DNA of 64,000 nucleotides from an uncultured Phocaeicola sp. (GTDB lineage Bacteria > Bacteroidota > Bacteroidia > Bacteroidales > Bacteroidaceae), in contig CALUET010000013.1 of assembly GCA_944319745.1 (NCBI GenBank), forward strand, positions 1-64,000, read 5' to 3'. Below the pieces are notes generated by a model. The model was not told the origin of the DNA. It searched no databases and was given only the letters and a program-made list of their open reading frames with translations. The translations under genes were made by a program, and so were the position numbers. This document shows positions 1 through 7,336 of the stretch, piece after piece. How positions within the stretch are numbered: the first letter of the stretch is position 1; every line of letters begins with the position of its first letter.

Positions 1-67
1 AAGAAGAATAAGCCGGAGCAAGCAGTAACAGCCCGCCACCCAACAATAATAACGTTTTAGTATTCAT
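1..67 (-). CDS. Secreted protein, N-terminal fragment (window edge)
   Basis: Only the first 22 codons lie in the window; the gene runs off the left edge. The translation starts MNTKTLLLLGGGLLLLAPAY: a Lys near the N-terminus, then an unbroken hydrophobic run, which is a typical export signal peptide. The start is the ATG at 67-65 on the minus strand. Nothing of the mature protein is visible, so no function can be assigned. A convincing TAnnTTTG box just upstream was not found. Confidence 0.55.
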   Translation of the reverse strand, partial: MNTKTLLLLGGGLLLLAPAYSS

Positions 68-597
68 ATTATAAATTTTCCGTTTAACAAATAGGTGTGT
101 TAATTCCCTGTAAGGAAGAGCGCAAAAGTCTTCCCTACGACATTAATTCTCTCCCGAAAATCAGAAAGAGTTATCCGGAGAATATCTTAAAAAAGTAAAA
201 AATAGGGGGAGGATGACGAATACAAACAGTGAGTGTTATGATTCAGTTTCATGGCATCTAAATTATTAGATTCATTAAATATGTTACTATATTCCATTAG
301 CTAAAATATACATTCTTTTTAATATAACAAAATTTTGTAAGGGAAATTTAATATAGGGAACAAATATATAGCGAAATTGCAGCATTGAACGAAGCATAAC
401 AAAGTAACCGGAACAGCGCTTGCTGCTCTTTGTTTTTCTCCTGAGGGGAAGCCAAGAAGAGCCATTCTGCAACCAAACAGTGCAAAAGTTCGGCATTCAC
501 TTCACGACTTCCGCAATGAGTACGGGTTCCTTGCCACGAGTTATTTTACCATGACATGCGCACTTATTGCAACTTAATTTTGTAATTTTAAAAAAGG
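68..597. other. Intergenic stretch without a supported gene
   Basis: This 530-base AT-rich gap lies between the edge gene and a recombinase remnant. A short imperfect inverted repeat (GGAAGA...TCTTCC, about 115-136) could be a weak hairpin. A 69-codon minus-strand open frame at 287-496 shows no signal peptide, no recognisable domain and implausible composition, so I do not call it. I see no tRNA, promoter or attachment site I can defend. Confidence 0.4.
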
Positions 598-810
598 ATG
601 AATTATGCGAAGTACATTAAGGCCTTATTTTATGTGAAAAAAGACAGCGAAAAGCCTAACGGAAGCCCGCCTTTGATGTGTCGCCTTACGATGAACGGAG
701 AGATTAAAACAGTTCCGTTACAGGATGGACGTTTCCCTACGGTTGGGGATGTGAAGGACCTCACTGCCGACCGCCTGCAAACATTCTCCGACGGGAACCT
801 GTGCAACTAA
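598..810 (+). pseudogene. Truncated tyrosine-recombinase arm-binding domain
   Basis: A 70-codon frame whose first 45 residues (MNYAKYIKALFYVKKD..., then NGSPPLMCRLTMNG) look like the N-terminal Arm-DNA-binding domain of Bacteroidetes integrases: a beta strand with FYVKKD, a Lys/Asn-Gly turn, and a second strand. Such recombinases normally run to about 400 residues with a core-binding and catalytic domain; here translation stops soon after the arm domain and no catalytic R-H-R-Y motif follows in any frame up to 920. I infer a decayed integrase left by a lost mobile element. A small unrelated protein cannot be excluded. Confidence 0.5.
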
Positions 811-863
811 GAAAGAGAGAGGGGAAGCGAATTATAAATATCGCACCTTATGTATTGTTTATG

Positions 864-906
864 CAAAAAAAGAACGGCTTATAAAACCTTTACAAGCCGT
901 TCTTTT
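864..906 (-). terminator. Rho-independent terminator after the DUF1349 gene
   Basis: A 13-base arm at 868-880 (containing AGAACGGCTT) pairs perfectly with 894-906 (AAGCCGTTCT) around a 13-base loop. On the minus strand the hairpin is followed by a T run (A run 865-871 on plus). It lies 14 bases past the stop of the 920-1579 gene and probably ends the 2594-920 operon. The plus strand has a shorter T run, so some bidirectional action is possible. Confidence 0.8.
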
Positions 907-919
907 CTCATTATGCAAA

Positions 920-1579
920 TCAGTTATTTTCTGACTTATTATTCTCAAGCCATTGCGTCCTGCGTAAATCGGGCAAATGCTTGATTGAAAAATTTTCGAA
1001 TTTGGCTTTGAAACCGTTACCGTCAGGGCAGGCTCCCATCACTCCTACCATGACAGGATGGTTATCCTGCAACCAGGCATTGCGCATCATTGTATATTCT
1101 TTATCGTCGAAAGAATAGAAAATCTCCACGGCATCCAGTCGGCGTACCGCCTTAATCCACACAAAAGATACCGGCTTTTCCAAAGGAATAATGCTCCAGT
1201 CGCTCGTATGATGCGTCACAACGGTACTGAGATTATATTTCCCATCGACAAACTCAATTCCTGCCTTGATATAATTCTCATGGTCAATACGCAGCATCAG
1301 TCCCGACTGGTCGAAACGGGTATTGTAATCACCCGATATTTTTACCTTCACTTCAAATTCCCCTCCACGCAACGTGTACAGGAACGGAGCATCATCCACG
1401 GTAAACCCATAGTGCGATATACGCCAATAATCTGTCTTAGGAGTAACGTTCATCGAAAGCGAATTGTCCTCGATTTCCCATTGTTCCGGTTCATTGAACC
1501 ACTGCATTTTTTCCAATGATTGTGCCATACAAGAGAATGAAGCGACAATCATCATTCCACTTAACAATAACTTTTTCAT
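920..1579 (-). CDS. Secreted DUF1349-family protein
   Basis: 219 residues. The chosen start is MKKLLLSGMMIVASFSCMAQ at 1579, a clear signal peptide with cleavage after the AQ; an upstream in-frame start at 1612 would bury this signal. The mature part has DUF1349 traits (concanavalin-like jelly roll seen in YwdE-type proteins): WFNEPEQWEIEDNSL near the N-terminus, a DQSGLMLRID block near the middle (about residue 95), and the C-terminal VGVMGACPDGNGF element. The family is often associated with carbohydrate binding, but substrate and activity are unknown. It starts two bases after the DoxX gene stops, so the two are surely co-transcribed. Periplasmic or surface location is inferred from the signal peptide. 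Confidence 0.75.
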   Translation of the reverse strand: MKKLLLSGMMIVASFSCMAQSLEKMQWFNEPEQWEIEDNSLSMNVTPKTDYWRISHYGFTVDDAPFLYTLRGGEFEVKVKISGDYNTRFDQSGLMLRIDHENYIKAGIEFVDGKYNLSTVVTHHTSDWSIIPLEKPVSFVWIKAVRRLDAVEIFYSFDDKEYTMMRNAWLQDNHPVMVGVMGACPDGNGFKAKFENFSIKHLPDLRRTQWLENNKSENN

Positions 1580-1580
1580 T

Positions 1581-2012
1581 TTACTTTTTATAATTAAACA
1601 ACAATGTATCAATAGAATATCTGCCTCCGCCCGTAAAGCTCAGTACAAAATAAATTGCAAAAAAGAGCAAAGGCAAAGATAATGTTACAAAATCATCATG
1701 CCAATGATATTTGGATGCCACCAACATGTTAAAAGCTAATATCATTGCTGCCGGACGAGAGAAAAGGCCACCTATTAACGCTATCGAGCAAATCACTTGC
1801 GCAAAAATGGTAAGAACCAAAGAAGGAACCATACCGATGCCAATAGGATCCTCGAAGAAATTGACAGAATATTCTTGAAAATTCTGAATTTTCCCAATGC
1901 CGTAAGGTAACATCATGCCGCCCCCGAATATTCGGAACAGCAAAAGAACTACCGACAAGCCTGTTTCTGAAACAGGTTTATTACGAAATATGAAATTTAT
2001 TAATCTCCCCAT
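1581..2012 (-). CDS. DoxX-family inner-membrane protein
   Basis: 143 residues with four hydrophobic helices (about 18-40, 60-82, 87-105 and 108-127). The pattern LLLFRIFGGGMMLPYGIGKI followed by GGLFSRPAAMILAFNMLVA matches the DoxX/SURF4-like family. DoxX-like proteins have been linked to redox or quinone functions and to sulfur metabolism, but most have no assigned role. The gene is the middle member of a three-gene operon: 24 bases follow the acetyltransferase stop and the next gene starts almost directly. The start at 2012 is the only plausible ATG before the first helix. Confidence 0.85.
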   Translation of the reverse strand: MGRLINFIFRNKPVSETGLSVVLLLFRIFGGGMMLPYGIGKIQNFQEYSVNFFEDPIGIGMVPSLVLTIFAQVICSIALIGGLFSRPAAMILAFNMLVASKYHWHDDFVTLSLPLLFFAIYFVLSFTGGGRYSIDTLLFNYKK

Positions 2013-2036
2013 AAGTTTTGTTTATTTGGATTTAAA

Positions 2037-2594
2037 TCAGATCTTCCGAATAACCCGGCAAGGATTTCCGACAGCCAATGAATTGGCGGGAATATCTCTG
2101 TTAACCACACTTCCGGCTCCTATAACACAGTTATCGCCGATTGTAACTCCGGGCAAAACGCAAACATGAGCGCCTATCCATACATTATTGCCTATGGTAA
2201 TTGGCCGTGCATATTCCAGTCCACGGTTTCTTTGCTCCACATCAAAAGGATGTCCGGCAGTATAAAAGCCACAGTTGGGAGCAATGAACACATTATCCCC
2301 AAAACTGACTCTCGCTTCATCTAAAATAACACAATTCATGTTGACATAAAAATTCTCGCCTATTTCTATATTATAGCCATAATCACAGAAAAACGGTTGC
2401 TCTATCAGAAAATTATTCCCTGTTTTCCCGAATAACTTAACGATAATATCCTTTCGACGCTTAGCTTCTGACGGATGTAAATGATTATACTCATGGCACA
2501 ACCCCTTACATGCCTGCCTTTCGGTTATCAACTCCGTATCATAATTGGCATCGTACAATTCTCCCTGCCGACACTTTTCTTTTTCGCTTATCAT
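2037..2594 (-). CDS. Maltose/galactoside O-acetyltransferase family (left-handed beta helix)
   Basis: 185 residues. Probably transfers acetyl from acetyl-CoA to a sugar or similar small acceptor in the cytoplasm. The N-terminal maltose-acetyltransferase region (EKEKCRQGELYDANYDTEL) precedes hexapeptide repeats, including IEIGENFYVNMNCVILD, the FYTAGHPFD segment with the catalytic His of LacA/Maa enzymes, and ITIGNNVWIGAHVCVLPGVT, ending VGNPCRVIRKI. I chose the second Met (2594) because it matches family N-termini and gives a longer leader behind the -7 box at 2625-2632; 2606 is the alternative. First gene of the operon with DoxX and DUF1349; acceptor unknown. Confidence 0.85.
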   Translation of the reverse strand: MISEKEKCRQGELYDANYDTELITERQACKGLCHEYNHLHPSEAKRRKDIIVKLFGKTGNNFLIEQPFFCDYGYNIEIGENFYVNMNCVILDEARVSFGDNVFIAPNCGFYTAGHPFDVEQRNRGLEYARPITIGNNVWIGAHVCVLPGVTIGDNCVIGAGSVVNRDIPANSLAVGNPCRVIRKI

Positions 2595-2615
2595 AGAAAT
2601 AACCATTCCTTTTAT

Positions 2616-2655
2616 TTACCTTTGCAAAGGTAAGGCAATGCCATATACTGCACAA
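2616..2655 (-). promoter_or_regulatory. Promoter with palindromic, back-to-back -7 boxes
   Basis: An 18-base perfect palindrome at 2616-2633 contains TACCTTTG on both strands: 2617-2624 on plus and 2625-2632 on minus, each matching the Bacteroidota -7 consensus TAnnTTTG. For the minus strand a TTG (plus-strand CAA at 2653-2655) lies 20 bases upstream, the expected -33 spacing, so this strand is a well-formed promoter for the acetyltransferase operon. No -33 element was found for the plus strand, where the LuxR-type gene begins at 2686. The palindrome could also be an operator. Confidence 0.6.
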
Positions 2656-2685
2656 TGATTATAAATAACCATTTATTACCGGGTG

Positions 2686-3441
2686 ATGGACACCATAGAT
2701 ATACTGAACAAAGAATTTTTTACACAGGATTTCACCGAAGAACAACCGTACGCCGAAATGCTGGACAGATATAAGGATATAGCCCGTAACTATGCGCAAA
2801 TGGAAAATACGATCGCCGTGCTAAGTGACATGCGTACCAATATGAGCTACATCTATTACGGGAAATTCTCCCAGACACTCGGATTAGACAGATACGGGAA
2901 TGAAGACAAGGTGTCTTCCATTTGGGAAAAAGAAATTTTCAAACTCATTCATCCGGATGATTTGACGGGCAAACATTTACAAGAGTTATGCTTCTTCCAT
3001 TTCATCAAACGTCAGCCCAAGAAGAAACGCAACGACTATTATTTGACAAGCAAACTCCGTATGAGAAGCGGCATGAACAATTACATACCCGTATTGCACC
3101 GGATGTTCTATGTTTCTATTCCCTCTAACGGCACTTTATGGCTGGCTTTATGCCTCTACAGCCCCTTGTCGTTTGACATTCCCGCCAAATCTTTAATAAT
3201 CAATTCCGTCAACGGCCAGATAACAGAACTGGACAAACAAAATACCACAAAGATACTATCCATCAGAGAAAAGCAGGTATTGCGCCTGATAGACAAAGGT
3301 CTGACAAGTAAGGAAATAGCAGAAACACTCTCTATCAGCATAAATACGGTCAGTCGGCACAGGCAGGAAATCCTAAACAAACTTCAAGTGAAAAACTCCA
3401 TTGAAGCCTGCCGCGTAGCGAAAGACTTAAAGCTAATATAA
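2686..3441 (+). CDS. LuxR-type transcriptional regulator with PAS-like N-terminus
   Basis: 251 residues. The C-terminal 65 residues form a GerE/LuxR helix-turn-helix: LSIREKQVLRLIDKGLTSKE, then IAETLSISINTVSRHRQEIL, then NKLQVKNSIEACRVAKDL. The N-terminal 180 residues contain a PAS-like sensor region (MRTNMSYIYYGKFSQTLGL..., IHPDDLTG), as in many Bacteroides LuxR proteins. No receiver or kinase domain is present, so the signal is probably sensed directly. ATG 2686 is preferred over the overlapping GTG at 2683. It is divergent from the acetyltransferase operon, the usual place for a local regulator, but its targets are unknown. Confidence 0.8.
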   Translation: MDTIDILNKEFFTQDFTEEQPYAEMLDRYKDIARNYAQMENTIAVLSDMRTNMSYIYYGKFSQTLGLDRYGNEDKVSSIWEKEIFKLIHPDDLTGKHLQELCFFHFIKRQPKKKRNDYYLTSKLRMRSGMNNYIPVLHRMFYVSIPSNGTLWLALCLYSPLSFDIPAKSLIINSVNGQITELDKQNTTKILSIREKQVLRLIDKGLTSKEIAETLSISINTVSRHRQEILNKLQVKNSIEACRVAKDLKLI

Positions 3442-3589
3442 AGGGATATTCAACAAACTCGATTTATTAAGGAAAAGTTATTTGACAGTTAGCACGGCAA
3501 ATCACTGAAACTTGTACGGCCGCTTAATCGTTAGCTCTTAATCAACTTCCTTGATAAAAATTTATTTCACAAACAATTAAGCCAATCCA

Positions 3590-3727
3590 ATGAAAGGCAA
3601 AAGTAAGCATTCGAACAAATGCACCCTTTTAACCTCAATTATTATGGATAGACTGGAATTTGAAAAATTAGAATCGCAGGTGCAACAAAGCGGTCTTCTA
3701 TTAAGCCGTATCGAATTTATTGACTGA
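3590..3727 (+). pseudogene. Possible IS66 accessory-protein remnant
   Basis: A 45-codon frame. From residue 19 it reads MDRLEFEKLESQVQQSG, which resembles the N-terminus of the small accessory proteins encoded upstream of IS66 transposases in Bacteroidetes. The remainder expected of that family (about 100 residues) is missing and the frame stops at 3727. A TnpC remnant at 8403-8878 makes IS66 debris plausible here. The recognition rests on memory of the family, so it is tentative. Confidence 0.35.
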
Positions 3728-3731
3728 AAAC

Positions 3732-3762
3732 TTGCAGGCATTCATTCTTTTGCATATTTTTG
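3732..3762 (+). promoter_or_regulatory. Promoter for the candidate structured RNA
   Basis: TTG at 3732-3734 and TATTTTTG at 3755-3762 (consensus TAnnTTTG) are separated by 20 bases, the standard -33/-7 spacing in Bacteroidota. Transcription would start near 3768, just before the first helix of the RNA described at 3768-4080. No open frame with a plausible product begins within the next 300 bases. Confidence 0.6.
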
Positions 3763-3767
3763 TGCTA

Positions 3768-4080
3768 CTTACACTTGCTGAAAGCCCTAAAGGGCAAAGG
3801 CGGGTAAAACACATATACATAAAAGGCGTAACTGTACGCTTTGGTTTTGACGATCTAAGAACTTCGCAACTTCAACGGTAAGTCAAGAACAAAGCAACGG
3901 AGACGCCCCTTGAGGTGTACTATATACATCCTTGAAGGTACGTGGCACCTATGTCATGCATTCAAGCGCATTTATATACTTACATCGGCGTGGGGCTTTC
4001 AGCGTTGCTCGTTTCGACTTACCGGGCAATGCGAAGGCCTTTAGATCGTGGGACGAGTGACAAACTGGCTCCACGCTTTT
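3768..4080 (+). ncRNA. Candidate pseudoknotted noncoding RNA, family unknown
   Basis: About 310 bases with no credible protein but many long complementary segments. Nested set: 3850-3858 with 4041-4049 (9 bp), 3863-3867 with 4031-4035 (5 bp), 3876-3884 with 4016-4024 (9 bp), 3903-3907 with 3987-3991 (5 bp). A perfect 11-bp pairing of 3777-3787 with 3993-4003 crosses the nested set, making a pseudoknot. Local hairpins: 3784-3795, and 3826-3830 with 3835-3839. Near the 3' end, 3988-3996 can pair with 4068-4076 (9 bp, one G-U), followed by a T run at 4077-4082, so the 3' end looks like a terminator. I see neither the tmRNA tag, the RNase P conserved blocks, nor a group II domain V. It may be an independent RNA or a long leader for the gene at 4148. 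Confidence 0.55.
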
Positions 4081-4147
4081 TTATGTATAAAATACTATAA
4101 AACAACACGTCTTGACAGGAGCCGCAGGACACCATAGTTTAAGAACG

Positions 4148-5095
4148 ATGAATAAACTAACATCCTGGCTAATCGGCTGTATGCTCCTTACCGCCTTTTC
4201 TGCCTTCGCCCAAAAGAAGCCGACCATCATGATTCTGCCCAGCGACAACTGGTGCAATCAGCGCTATTTCATGACCTCATTCTCCAATCAGGGAAGTACG
4301 GTGAAAGTCCCCAACTACCAACAAGCCTTTACGGAAGACACAGAGCTGCCACAGGTCATCAGCAAGGTGGGCGGCGTGCTTACTGAGTTAGGTTATAGTC
4401 TGAAAGATGCGGAACAAGAGATAAAAGGCATCGCCATGAGAACTGGCGAAGACAACGTGACATCGAGCAAGACAAGCGGAGCGATGTTGAGCGAGACCCC
4501 ACTGGATGTGCTAAAGCGCCGGGTAAAGTCTGACATTATTATTCAAATCTGGTGGAAGCTGAACAAGGAAAGCAAAGGACATTCGGCTTCCTTCACCCTC
4601 GAAGCCTTCGACGCTTACACCAACAAACGCATAGCCACCTCCACCGGCACCACGAAAGCCTCCAAAGAAGTCATCCCCGTACTGTTGGAGCAGGCAGTAA
4701 AAGAAAACATCAAGCCCTTCGACGAACAAATGCTCCGTTGGTATGACGACCAAAAGAAGAATGGACGGGAAATCGTCCTGACCGTCCGCTGTTGGGACAA
4801 CTGGGATAACGACCTGATAACAGAGTATGACGGTAACGAGTTGACCGACTGCATACAAGACTGGCTGGCAGAGCACACGGTGAATAGTGCTTTTAACCTG
4901 ATTGACGGCACGGAAACATTTGTTCAGTTCGAGCAAGTACGCATCCCGATGTTTGATGAACGTGGCAGGGCTATGGATGCCCGTGCCTTTGCCACCGAGT
5001 TGAGGAAATTCTTGCAAAAACCACCCTACAGCATCACCTCCAGAGTCATGATGCGTGGACTGGGAGAAGCCATTATTGTATTAGGAGAAAAATAA
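4148..5095 (+). CDS. Secreted DUF6175-like protein, function unknown
   Basis: 315 residues. MNKLTSWLIGCMLLTAFSAFA is a clear signal peptide, so I start at 4148 rather than the upstream in-frame Met at 4112. The mature protein begins QKKPTIMILPSDNWCNQRYF. I associate it with DUF6175, a Bacteroidetes family without known activity. The order of strands and helices (PTIMILPSD; a helix; SDIIIQIWWKLN; FTLEAFDAYTNKRIATSTG) is reminiscent of the CsgG/LpoB/TolB-N envelope-protein fold, but that is inference. No lipobox is seen, so it should be periplasmic. First of five closely spaced genes; a second domain repeats the theme after residue 215 (IVLTVRCWDNWDN). Confidence 0.6.
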   Translation: MNKLTSWLIGCMLLTAFSAFAQKKPTIMILPSDNWCNQRYFMTSFSNQGSTVKVPNYQQAFTEDTELPQVISKVGGVLTELGYSLKDAEQEIKGIAMRTGEDNVTSSKTSGAMLSETPLDVLKRRVKSDIIIQIWWKLNKESKGHSASFTLEAFDAYTNKRIATSTGTTKASKEVIPVLLEQAVKENIKPFDEQMLRWYDDQKKNGREIVLTVRCWDNWDNDLITEYDGNELTDCIQDWLAEHTVNSAFNLIDGTETFVQFEQVRIPMFDERGRAMDARAFATELRKFLQKPPYSITSRVMMRGLGEAIIVLGEK

Positions 5096-5102
5096 AAACG
5101 CC

Positions 5103-6053
5103 ATGAAAGCATTTTATTTTATTGGGTGGATAATATTATGTTGCACCACCCTGCATGCACAAGCCTTATCTGACGAAGGCCGCATTTCGTTGAACGCCGT
5201 AGTAGCAGACGAAAACATACCCGCAGAGGCTTGCCGCAACCTGGAGAACAAACTCACGCGTGTCATCGCTGCCAACGGTTATGCCGACAATGGCTACTGC
5301 GACCGCTTTGTGCTGACAGCCAAAGTCGATATACTGTCAAAAGACGTGATTCCGTCCATGCCTGCCCGCATTTCCCAAAAGATGGATGTCACCTTTATGG
5401 TAGGCGACGTGATAGAGAACAAGGTATATTCTACCTGCACCATTTCGTTAGCCGGCATTGGCACCAACGAAACCAAGACATTCATATCCGCTTTCTCTAA
5501 AATCCATCCCAACCACGCGGAACTGCAAGCCATGCTGGTAGAAGCACGGCAGAAGATAGTGGCGTTTTATACCAACCGGTGTGGTGAGATAGTGCAAGGC
5601 GCACAAACTCTAGCTGATATGCAACAATACGATGAAGCTATCTTTCGCCTGATGTCCGTACCCAATGTCTGTGCCGACTGCTACCAACAATGCCAAAGTG
5701 CTGCCACCGCCATCTTCACCCGCAAAATAGATAACGAGGCTACAATATTGCTTAACCAAGCCAAAGCCAAATGGATGAACCAGCCCAATGCCACCGGCGC
5801 ACAGGCTGTGGCCAGCATTATCAGTCAAATAAACCCGCAAGCCAGCAACTACAACGAGGTAGTGGCCTTGCGCAATGAAGTTTCATCCAAGCTCGAAGCA
5901 GATGCCAAACAGGAGTGGGACTTCCGTATGAAGCAATATGAGGACAACCAAGCCTTCAAGCACAGCATTGTGGATGCTTGCAAGGCGATTGGAGTAGCCT
6001 TTGGCAATGGACAACCGAAGAATGCGACAAGGAATATTGTAAACAGATGGTAA
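5103..6053 (+). CDS. Secreted protein of unknown function
   Basis: 316 residues with signal peptide MKAFYFIGWIILCCTTLHAQ. Residues about 25-160 alternate strands and helices (RISLNAVVADENIPAEACRN, RFVLTAKVDILSKD, KVYSTCTISLAGIG); the C-terminal half is helical with two CxxC-like pairs around residues 188-196 (VCADCYQQC), which could form disulfides in the periplasm. I do not recognise a named domain. The gene starts seven bases after the previous stop, and its N-terminal half resembles the first gene in layout, so the two may work as partners. Confidence 0.55.
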   Translation: MKAFYFIGWIILCCTTLHAQALSDEGRISLNAVVADENIPAEACRNLENKLTRVIAANGYADNGYCDRFVLTAKVDILSKDVIPSMPARISQKMDVTFMVGDVIENKVYSTCTISLAGIGTNETKTFISAFSKIHPNHAELQAMLVEARQKIVAFYTNRCGEIVQGAQTLADMQQYDEAIFRLMSVPNVCADCYQQCQSAATAIFTRKIDNEATILLNQAKAKWMNQPNATGAQAVASIISQINPQASNYNEVVALRNEVSSKLEADAKQEWDFRMKQYEDNQAFKHSIVDACKAIGVAFGNGQPKNATRNIVNRW

Positions 6054-6074
6054 TAATTTAAGTACAAGAAGAGC

Positions 6075-7328
6075 ATGAAAAGTTTAAAACTGTTTTTTTT
6101 GATTATTGCTGCATGCTTTATTTGCAGCGGAGTACATGCACAACAAACAGACGAAGTGACATTGGTGGTTTCTGCCGACGGACCGACAAAGGATGAGGCT
6201 ACGAAAACAGCCCTTCGCAGTGCTATCGAACAAGCGTATGGTACATTTGTGTCTGCCAACACTACCATCCTGAACGATGAATTGGTGAAAGATGAAATTG
6301 TAACCATTTCCACCGGCAACATTAAAGAATACAAAGAAATATCCAGCGAACAGATGCCTAACGGGAATATGTATGTAACCCTTCAAGCTACCGTGAGTAT
6401 TTCCAAATTAGTGAGCTATGCCCAAAGCAAAGGAGCAGAGACAGAATTTGCTGGCGCTACGTTTGGGATGAATATGAAAATGAAGGAATTGAATAAAAGA
6501 AATGAAGAAATCGCGCTGGATAATTTGGTTGAACAAGTCTTAGCACTTTATCCTTCGGCATTTTCTTATAGATTGAAGGTTAGTGAACCAATGATGATAA
6601 ACAACGACCGGAAGGTTACAATGGAAGATGGATGGAGAGGCTTCATTCTTCCTGTAAATCCGTCAGACATTGGATTACAAGGTACTTATGAAAATTTTTA
6701 TGCCTCCAATTTAACGATTGGCATTGAAGTTGACCAGCAGCAAATGAAAACTATTAAAGAGCTTATAGAAACTACACTTTATTCATTGGCCTTATCAAAT
6801 GATGAAATAGCTGAATATGAAAAACTGAATCTTGAATATTATGAGACTGGTCTTTTTCGTGATAACCTCGGCGGGAGAACAACAGACAACTACAGATTCG
6901 GATTCCGCTCCTACGACATCTACAATTGTTTTTTCAGAATCAATCAAGGAATTGCCAAAATACTTGGTAGTTTCCAGATTGTTGACAACTTAGGGAATGT
7001 ATCAAAAATCACTTCTTGGACCTGTAGTTTTGCGACAAGTAACAATATAGGACTTTCTCCTGCATCTGGAACGAACCTCCTTACTCCATATAGTCTCTAT
7101 TCTAAATCAGTGACTGATTCCGGTAAGAACGGAAATCAATATATGCGATACTATATAGAAGGAGATGGCATTAGTCTTTTAGATACTTATTATGGGCCAT
7201 TTATAGAAATGTTTATTCTTTTCCCCAAAAATGAAATAAGCAAATATTTAAATTTTAGAATTGAAGCAACTCCAGTGGACGAAATTGTCATTGAAGATCC
7301 GCGTGAATTATTAAAAATTGACAAATGA
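6075..7328 (+). CDS. Secreted protein with LPP20/FlgT-like N-terminal domain
   Basis: 417 residues with signal peptide ending VHAQQ. Residues about 25-115 read VTLVVSADGPTKDEATKTAL and then RSAIEQAYGTFVS, LNDELVKDEIVTISTGNIKE, YKEISSEQMPNGNMYVTLQA: the pattern of secreted proteins of the LPP20/FlgT-N type, in which a short strand precedes a helix with AL-RSAIEQAYG. The rest (120-417) is unassigned and mostly beta, rich in Asn, Tyr and Ser. From about 6450 onward the base composition is more AT-rich than the two upstream genes, suggesting a different history for the C-terminal part. Twenty-one bases follow the preceding gene. Confidence 0.55.
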   Translation: MKSLKLFFLIIAACFICSGVHAQQTDEVTLVVSADGPTKDEATKTALRSAIEQAYGTFVSANTTILNDELVKDEIVTISTGNIKEYKEISSEQMPNGNMYVTLQATVSISKLVSYAQSKGAETEFAGATFGMNMKMKELNKRNEEIALDNLVEQVLALYPSAFSYRLKVSEPMMINNDRKVTMEDGWRGFILPVNPSDIGLQGTYENFYASNLTIGIEVDQQQMKTIKELIETTLYSLALSNDEIAEYEKLNLEYYETGLFRDNLGGRTTDNYRFGFRSYDIYNCFFRINQGIAKILGSFQIVDNLGNVSKITSWTCSFATSNNIGLSPASGTNLLTPYSLYSKSVTDSGKNGNQYMRYYIEGDGISLLDTYYGPFIEMFILFPKNEISKYLNFRIEATPVDEIVIEDPRELLKIDK

Positions 7329-7336
7329 GTTAGAAT

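Noticed and set aside
287-496. 69-codon minus-strand open frame
   Set aside because: No signal peptide, domain or promoter; aromatic-rich composition typical of a chance frame in AT-rich sequence.
3900-4050. Short open frames ending in TGQCEGL or RSWDE within the structured RNA
   Set aside because: They lack a convincing start and overlap all long-range helices; base pairing explains the sequence better than coding does.
3768-4080. tmRNA, RNase P RNA or group II intron
   Set aside because: No tag reading frame with the expected ANDYALAA-like end, no RNase P core blocks such as GAGGAAAGTCC, and no domain V hairpin.
4112-4147. Upstream start for the DUF6175-like gene
   Set aside because: The extra 12 residues would precede a clear signal peptide and bury it.
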